Source: Caballeronia peredens
Lineage (GTDB): Bacteria; Pseudomonadota; Gammaproteobacteria; Burkholderiales; Burkholderiaceae
Length of the DNA: 64,000 nucleotides
Direction of reading: 5' to 3'
Assembly (NCBI GenBank): GCA_001544595.2
Contig: FCOH02000007.1
Span: 1 to 64,000, forward strand
The position numbers were made by a program, and so were the translations under genes. Of the stretch, positions 60,779 through 64,000 are shown in pieces; position 1 is the stretch's first letter; each line of letters starts with the position of its first letter. The notes below the pieces were generated by a model that worked only from the letters and a program-made list of their open reading frames with translations, was not told the origin of the DNA and searched no databases.

Positions 60779-60821
60779 CGCGCGCCGGGTGGTCGGCTCA
60801 AGGTCGGCTTCCCGGCGCGCG
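60779..60821. terminator. Long GC hairpin after the OFA operon
   Basis: A perfect 11-bp stem (CGCGCGCCGGG with CCCGGCGCGCG) and a 21-base loop. A small CGCC-GCTA-GGCG hairpin followed by T6 lies just before it (60761-60776) and may be the actual intrinsic terminator. Confidence 0.5.
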
Positions 60822-60906
60822 CTTATTTGGGCGCTTATTTCCACACTCGGCCGGCTCGGGCGATTGCCCGACCGACGCCTATTCAGGCAAGCGACGCGCG
60901 ATCGGT

Positions 60907-61026
60907 TCAGTGGCCGCGATCCTCCACTCGGCTCAGGCTGCGGCGCGCCAGCACGCTCATGACGAGCGTGCCGCCGACGAGTGCCGCCAGATAAAAACCC
61001 GCCATCATCCAATCCATTTCACTCAC
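60907..61026 (-). CDS. Small single-helix membrane protein (39 residues)
   Basis: A 39-residue protein starting with GTG: MSEMDWMMAGFYLAALVGG, one membrane helix (MMAGFYLAALVGGTLVMSVLA), then a basic/acidic tail RRSLSRVEDRGH. AAGGAG lies seven bases before the GTG, which supports real translation. No family is recognised; size and topology resemble small subunits or regulators of membrane complexes. Confidence 0.55.
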   Translation of the reverse strand: MSEMDWMMAGFYLAALVGGTLVMSVLARRSLSRVEDRGH

Positions 61027-61360
61027 GGTCGTTCTCCTTCGAATTGATCCGCAGCCAGGGCGCCGCGGGGCTGATTCACACGATTGCAACTGCTTCTGGC
61101 CTGATTTACGGCACGGGCGCGCAAAGGTTTAGCGGCGGCTGGAATGAACGACGTTGCCCGCGCGTTGAACGAGAACGGCGCAAATGCGCGCGACGAAAAC
61201 CGACCGTCCGTTCTATTCGCAAACCTTTGCCCCGGCGGGTGCCGCGCGCAAAAGCCGGCGCGGGCGTATCGTTCGTGTGGTGCGCTTCGACGGGCAATTC
61301 GCGCCAAACATGCAGGAACACGCACGAACGCGATCCCCACTAACAAAACGACGATCCACG
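61027..61360. other. Divergent non-coding region before the HiPIP gene
   Basis: About 330 bases with no supported gene; it must contain the promoters of the leftward 39-residue protein and the rightward HiPIP. No operator or hairpin stood out. Confidence 0.55.
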
Positions 61361-61669
61361 ATGAAAAACATTTCCCGCCGCACTTTCATGATTTTCAGCG
61401 TCGGCATGGGTTCGTCGCTCTGGCTTTCGCGAGCCAGCGCCGACGCCTCGCATTTGAGCGAATCCGATCCGGCGGCGGTCGCCGTCGGCTACAGAGAAGA
61501 CGCCGCGAAGATCGACAAGGCAAAGTATTCGAACTATGCCGCGGGCCAGACATGCGCCAACTGCTCGCTGTTCTCGGGCAAATCGACAGACGCGTGGGGC
61601 GGCTGCACGCTCTTCGGCGACAAACTCGTGGCCGGACGTGGCTGGTGCGCGTCGTACACGAACATGTGA
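61361..61669 (+). CDS. High-potential iron-sulfur protein (HiPIP)
   Basis: A 102-residue protein with a twin-arginine signal (ISRRTFMIFS, Arg6-Arg7) and cleavage near ASA (about residue 27). The four cluster ligands are C65-x2-C68 (CANC), C82 (GGCTLFG) and C96 (GWCASY), the exact HiPIP pattern, so it carries one 4Fe-4S cluster inserted before Tat export. It is a periplasmic soluble electron carrier, probably between the bc1 complex and a terminal oxidase or other acceptor. It converges on the DUF4019 gene after 13 bp. Confidence 0.93.
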   Translation: MKNISRRTFMIFSVGMGSSLWLSRASADASHLSESDPAAVAVGYREDAAKIDKAKYSNYAAGQTCANCSLFSGKSTDAWGGCTLFGDKLVAGRGWCASYTNM

Positions 61670-61682
61670 CGCGCCTCGCCGC

Positions 61683-62192
61683 TCAATGCACCGAATATCC
61701 GACGAAGCGCCAGATATTGTCCGCGTCGAGATAGAACGTCACCATTTCGAGCGCCGAGCCTTTCGCCTGCGCGAATTGAGTGTCGAACATCACGTTGATG
61801 TAGGCGCCGGCGGGCAGATTGCCGGTGCCGTCGTAGCGATAATGTCTGATGCCCATCGGCATGCGCATGCCGGGCGCGCCGAGGATCGCGCGATCGTGAG
61901 CCACCTTTTGCACGAATGCATCGCGCGAAATAATGCGCTTGGCGACGGGCGAGGCGCCGTCCCACACTTCGGCGGCTTTGTCCTGGTCAAGAAACTTCAC
62001 GATGTTCTGTGCGACCTGAGCGATCTCCTGATCCTGCTTGTCGAGGGCGGCTTGCTGTTCCTTGGTCAGCCCGCGTGGCACGGCGGGTTGAACCGTCGGC
62101 TGAACGGGCGGCGTCTGTTGCTGCGCGTGGCTCGCAACGCCGAAAGACATCGACAGGAACATGCCGAGCGAGAGTTTGATGCGTGCTTTCAT
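61683..62192 (-). CDS. DUF4019 periplasmic protein
   Basis: A 169-residue protein with a signal peptide (about 1-23, ending ASHA) and a Pro/Gln-rich linker. The body fits DUF4019: DKAAEVWDGASPVAKRIISRDAFVQKVAHDRAILGAPG, then AYINVMFDTQFAQAKGSALEMVTFYLDADNIWRFVGYSVH. The function is unknown. The start at 62192 avoids a longer frame that runs into the upstream terminator. It follows the 205-residue gene, but a strong terminator separates them. Confidence 0.8.
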   Translation of the reverse strand: MKARIKLSLGMFLSMSFGVASHAQQQTPPVQPTVQPAVPRGLTKEQQAALDKQDQEIAQVAQNIVKFLDQDKAAEVWDGASPVAKRIISRDAFVQKVAHDRAILGAPGMRMPMGIRHYRYDGTGNLPAGAYINVMFDTQFAQAKGSALEMVTFYLDADNIWRFVGYSVH

Positions 62193-62230
62193 GGTGCGGG
62201 CGACCTGCGCATTCTGCGATTCGATTGCTG

Positions 62231-62273
62231 CAAAAACGAAAAGAGGCACGACCGATGTATTCGGTCATGCCTC
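62231..62273 (-). terminator. Rho-independent terminator (leftward)
   Basis: On the minus strand a 13-pair stem with one mismatch (GAGGCA-x-GACCGA with TCGGTC-x-TGCCTC) and a 5-base loop (62243-62273) is followed by TTTTCGTTTTTG. This is a textbook intrinsic terminator for the gene ending at 62309. Confidence 0.9.
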
Positions 62274-62308
62274 CGCTGTGAGTAGTCAGGCGACGCGTGT
62301 TGCCGCGC

Positions 62309-62926
62309 TTACTTGACGAGTTGTCCGTTGCGCGTGACGTCGACTGCCGTGGCCGCCAGATACGTTGCCATCACGCTATCGCCGACTTTGAACTTGTCGA
62401 GCGGGATGTCGTCCTGCACCTTCAGTGTGACCGTGTGCTTGGGGCCGGACAGCGTCACTTCACGCGTCGCCGCGTCGATCTTTTCGACGACCGCCACGAC
62501 TTGCACGCCCGTCTTCCTCACCACGACGCCACCCGATGCAGGCGTGGTTTCTTGCGCCGTCAAATTGGATTTCAAGCCTTTCGAATCGACTTTGTCCGCC
62601 GAGATCAGCACCGCACTGCGATATGCCATGTGAACGTCATCGCCCACCTTGAGCTTCTTGACATCGGCGATGGCCGGGTCGACGGCGACCACCACTGTCC
62701 GGCCTTCCGGACCTTTCACTTCCACGCTGTTCGTGTCGGCGAAGACATTCGTGACCTTCGCGGTGACGTTGACGGCCAGCGCCTCGCCTACACCTGCGAT
62801 CGCACTTGCGCCTTGTGCCGGGCTTGCGGGAGGCTGGGCCTGGGCCACGGAGAGGGAAGCGAGCGCGACGCCCGCCGTGGCCGTTGCCGAGATGATCCGA
62901 ACGAGCCGGGAAATGCGCTGTTGCAT
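62309..62926 (-). CDS. Periplasmic protein of unknown function with repeated OB-like segments
   Basis: A 205-residue protein with a signal peptide (about 1-31, ending AQA). The mature part has two similar beta-rich segments: VTNVFADTNSVEVKGPEGRTVVVAVDP...KVGDDVHMAYRSAVLISA and VEKIDAATREVTLSGPKHTVTLKVQDD...KVGDSVMATYLAATAVDV. This suggests an internal duplication of a small beta-barrel domain. No cysteine or catalytic motif is seen. GGAG precedes the ATG. Similar exported proteins occur in Burkholderiaceae without known function. Confidence 0.7.
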   Translation of the reverse strand: MQQRISRLVRIISATATAGVALASLSVAQAQPPASPAQGASAIAGVGEALAVNVTAKVTNVFADTNSVEVKGPEGRTVVVAVDPAIADVKKLKVGDDVHMAYRSAVLISADKVDSKGLKSNLTAQETTPASGGVVVRKTGVQVVAVVEKIDAATREVTLSGPKHTVTLKVQDDIPLDKFKVGDSVMATYLAATAVDVTRNGQLVK

Positions 62927-63200
62927 GAATTGCTCCAAACTGAGATTCGGGCCGAAGGGGCCCTGACATAAAAGTGACCGACGTTCGTATGCTTGCGAAC
63001 ACGTAACGTCGCCAGATTCTTATGTGCTCAGGGTGCCTAATCAAGAGCAAACTGCCACCTGTTTGAGCAGATTTGGAACAATTTGAAAAAGCTTGCAAAA
63101 CAGAGCGCATTTGGGCCGCCCACGCAGACGGATTGACGCAACAACAGCATCCATCCGGGCCGCTCTACACAGCTCAACCGATGCTGCCGGCACAAACACT

Positions 63201-64000
63201 TCAGACACCCGCCTCGCGCGACAACCCATAAAGCGCCTGCAACACGGCCGCACGCGCCTGACCGACGATCATGCCGCGCCACACGTCGTCATCGATATAA
63301 AAGGCCGCGCGAATCTGTCGGCGAATCGCGGTCTTGAGCGCGTCGGGCGCGTCCGGATGATGCCGCACCCATACATCCGCGCGCAGCATGTCGAGCATGT
63401 CGGTGAGCGGCACGGTTCCATATTCGATCGCGATCGCTGCGTTCGCCGAATGCGGGCACGTCTGCCGCAGCGTATCGAGCAACGGCCCGGCCACGTCCGC
63501 CGCGATCGACGTGCCGTCCGACGGACTCGTCACGTCCGCGCCCCACCAGCGCCGCGCGCGCGGCACGTCGCCGACGCAGATCTTCGCGCCGAAGCCGCTC
63601 GGGCCGAGTCCCGTATGAAAATCGATCCAGCCGATCGCCGCGCACGTCTCGCCGTATTCCGCGAGCAGCGCGCGCATCGTGCGCGTGCTCCACGCCGTTT
63701 CGGCGCCGCCGTAGAACATGCCCTGCGCGTGCGTGTATTGTCCGGTCGTCACCGCCTGCTGATACGCCCATTGACCGCGCGCATCGATATAAGCGCGAAT
63801 GGCCGCGGCGTTCGCTTCATCGGGCGGCCAGCTCGCGGGAATCAGCAGGTCGTGCAGCTCCGCATAAGCCGGGTTCTGCGGCAAGGGCTGGCTGAAATCC
63901 AGGCTGTTGCGGTTCAGATCGACATTGCCTTCCGTCGTGCGGCTCAGATACGAAAAGCCATAGGGATTGATCGCGTGAACGAGCAGCATCGCGACGCCCA
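63201..64000 (-). CDS. DUF2817 (M14-like) carboxypeptidase family protein (partial, cut by window end)
   Basis: The C-terminal 266 residues of a protein that runs off the right edge, with the frame open to the last base. It resembles DUF2817, a family related to M14 zinc carboxypeptidases: VHAINPYGFSYLSRTTEGNVDLNRNSLDFSQPLP near the edge, IDFHTGLGPSGFGAK with a candidate zinc/active-site His, and IAIEYGTVPLTDML with a candidate catalytic Glu. The N-terminal part with further zinc ligands would lie outside the window. The substrate is unknown. The 260 bp between this gene and 62926 hold no supported gene. Confidence 0.8.
   Translation of the reverse strand, partial: GVAMLLVHAINPYGFSYLSRTTEGNVDLNRNSLDFSQPLPQNPAYAELHDLLIPASWPPDEANAAAIRAYIDARGQWAYQQAVTTGQYTHAQGMFYGGAETAWSTRTMRALLAEYGETCAAIGWIDFHTGLGPSGFGAKICVGDVPRARRWWGADVTSPSDGTSIAADVAGPLLDTLRQTCPHSANAAIAIEYGTVPLTDMLDMLRADVWVRHHPDAPDALKTAIRRQIRAAFYIDDDVWRGMIVGQARAAVLQALYGLSREAGV

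Overview
The window is high-GC DNA with dense genes, short operons, many ATGA start/stop overlaps and hairpin terminators between convergent genes. The gene set (Burkholderia-type porin, tad pilus locus, TpsB transporter, YtfQRT/YjfF-type sugar ABC transporter, OFA transporter with a tiny partner protein, DUF4148, DUF4410 and DUF6723-like proteins) points to a Burkholderiaceae chromosome, most likely Paraburkholderia/Caballeronia. No rRNA, tRNA, CRISPR array, insertion sequence or prophage was recognised.

Layout. 1-1.6 kb: start of a tad/Flp pilus locus (flp, cpaA, tadE, cpaB, leftward). 2.2-6.1 kb: a highly repetitive lipoprotein paired with a TpsB outer-membrane transporter. 6.2-13 kb: DUF4148 protein, MarR regulator with a divergent DHA2 efflux pump, TPR-glycosyltransferase, MHYT-GGDEF-EAL protein. 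13-16.3 kb: phospholipase D-type cardiolipin synthase, DUF4410 lipoprotein, SDR. 16.3-19 kb: a two-gene DNA repair operon (radical SAM protein then DUF4130-UdgX) directly behind a full LexA box. 19-20.6 kb: three small proteins. 20.6-28.3 kb: a sugar locus with a PhyH-family dioxygenase and aldose epimerase, a divergent LacI regulator and a YtfQ/R/T/YjfF ABC transporter; three related palindromes probably bind the LacI protein. 28.4-32.3 kb: lipoprotein metallopeptidase, small secreted protein, MHS-family transporter. 33.2-38 kb: a 1626-residue hybrid kinase with two kinase cores and three receivers. 38-42.3 kb: DAHP synthase, HAD phosphatase, aldose 1-epimerase, porin. 42.6-45.4 kb: three exported proteins, including an amidase-like and a GH75 chitosanase-like protein. 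45.6-50.3 kb: branched-chain-type ABC transporter with the two ATPases fused. 50.5-53.9 kb: LysR regulator, NAD(P)H oxidoreductase, two glutathione transferases, small secreted protein. 54.2-56.7 kb: acyl-CoA synthetase and enoyl-CoA hydratase. 56.7-60.8 kb: DUF779 protein and aldehyde dehydrogenase behind a sigma-54-type promoter, divergent from an OFA transporter and its 45-residue partner. 60.9-64 kb: a 39-residue membrane peptide, Tat-exported HiPIP, two periplasmic proteins, and a DUF2817/M14-like peptidase cut by the window end.

The most interesting unit is the SOS-box operon at 16.3-19.0 kb. It combines UdgX, a uracil-DNA glycosylase relative that stays covalently bound to uracil sites, with an uncharacterised radical SAM enzyme ending in a sliding-clamp-like QLSLI peptide. 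Next are the repetitive lipoprotein/TpsB pair, whose transporter lacks the conserved Arg of the VRGY/F motif, and the three-gene exported cell-wall/chitosan hydrolase cluster.
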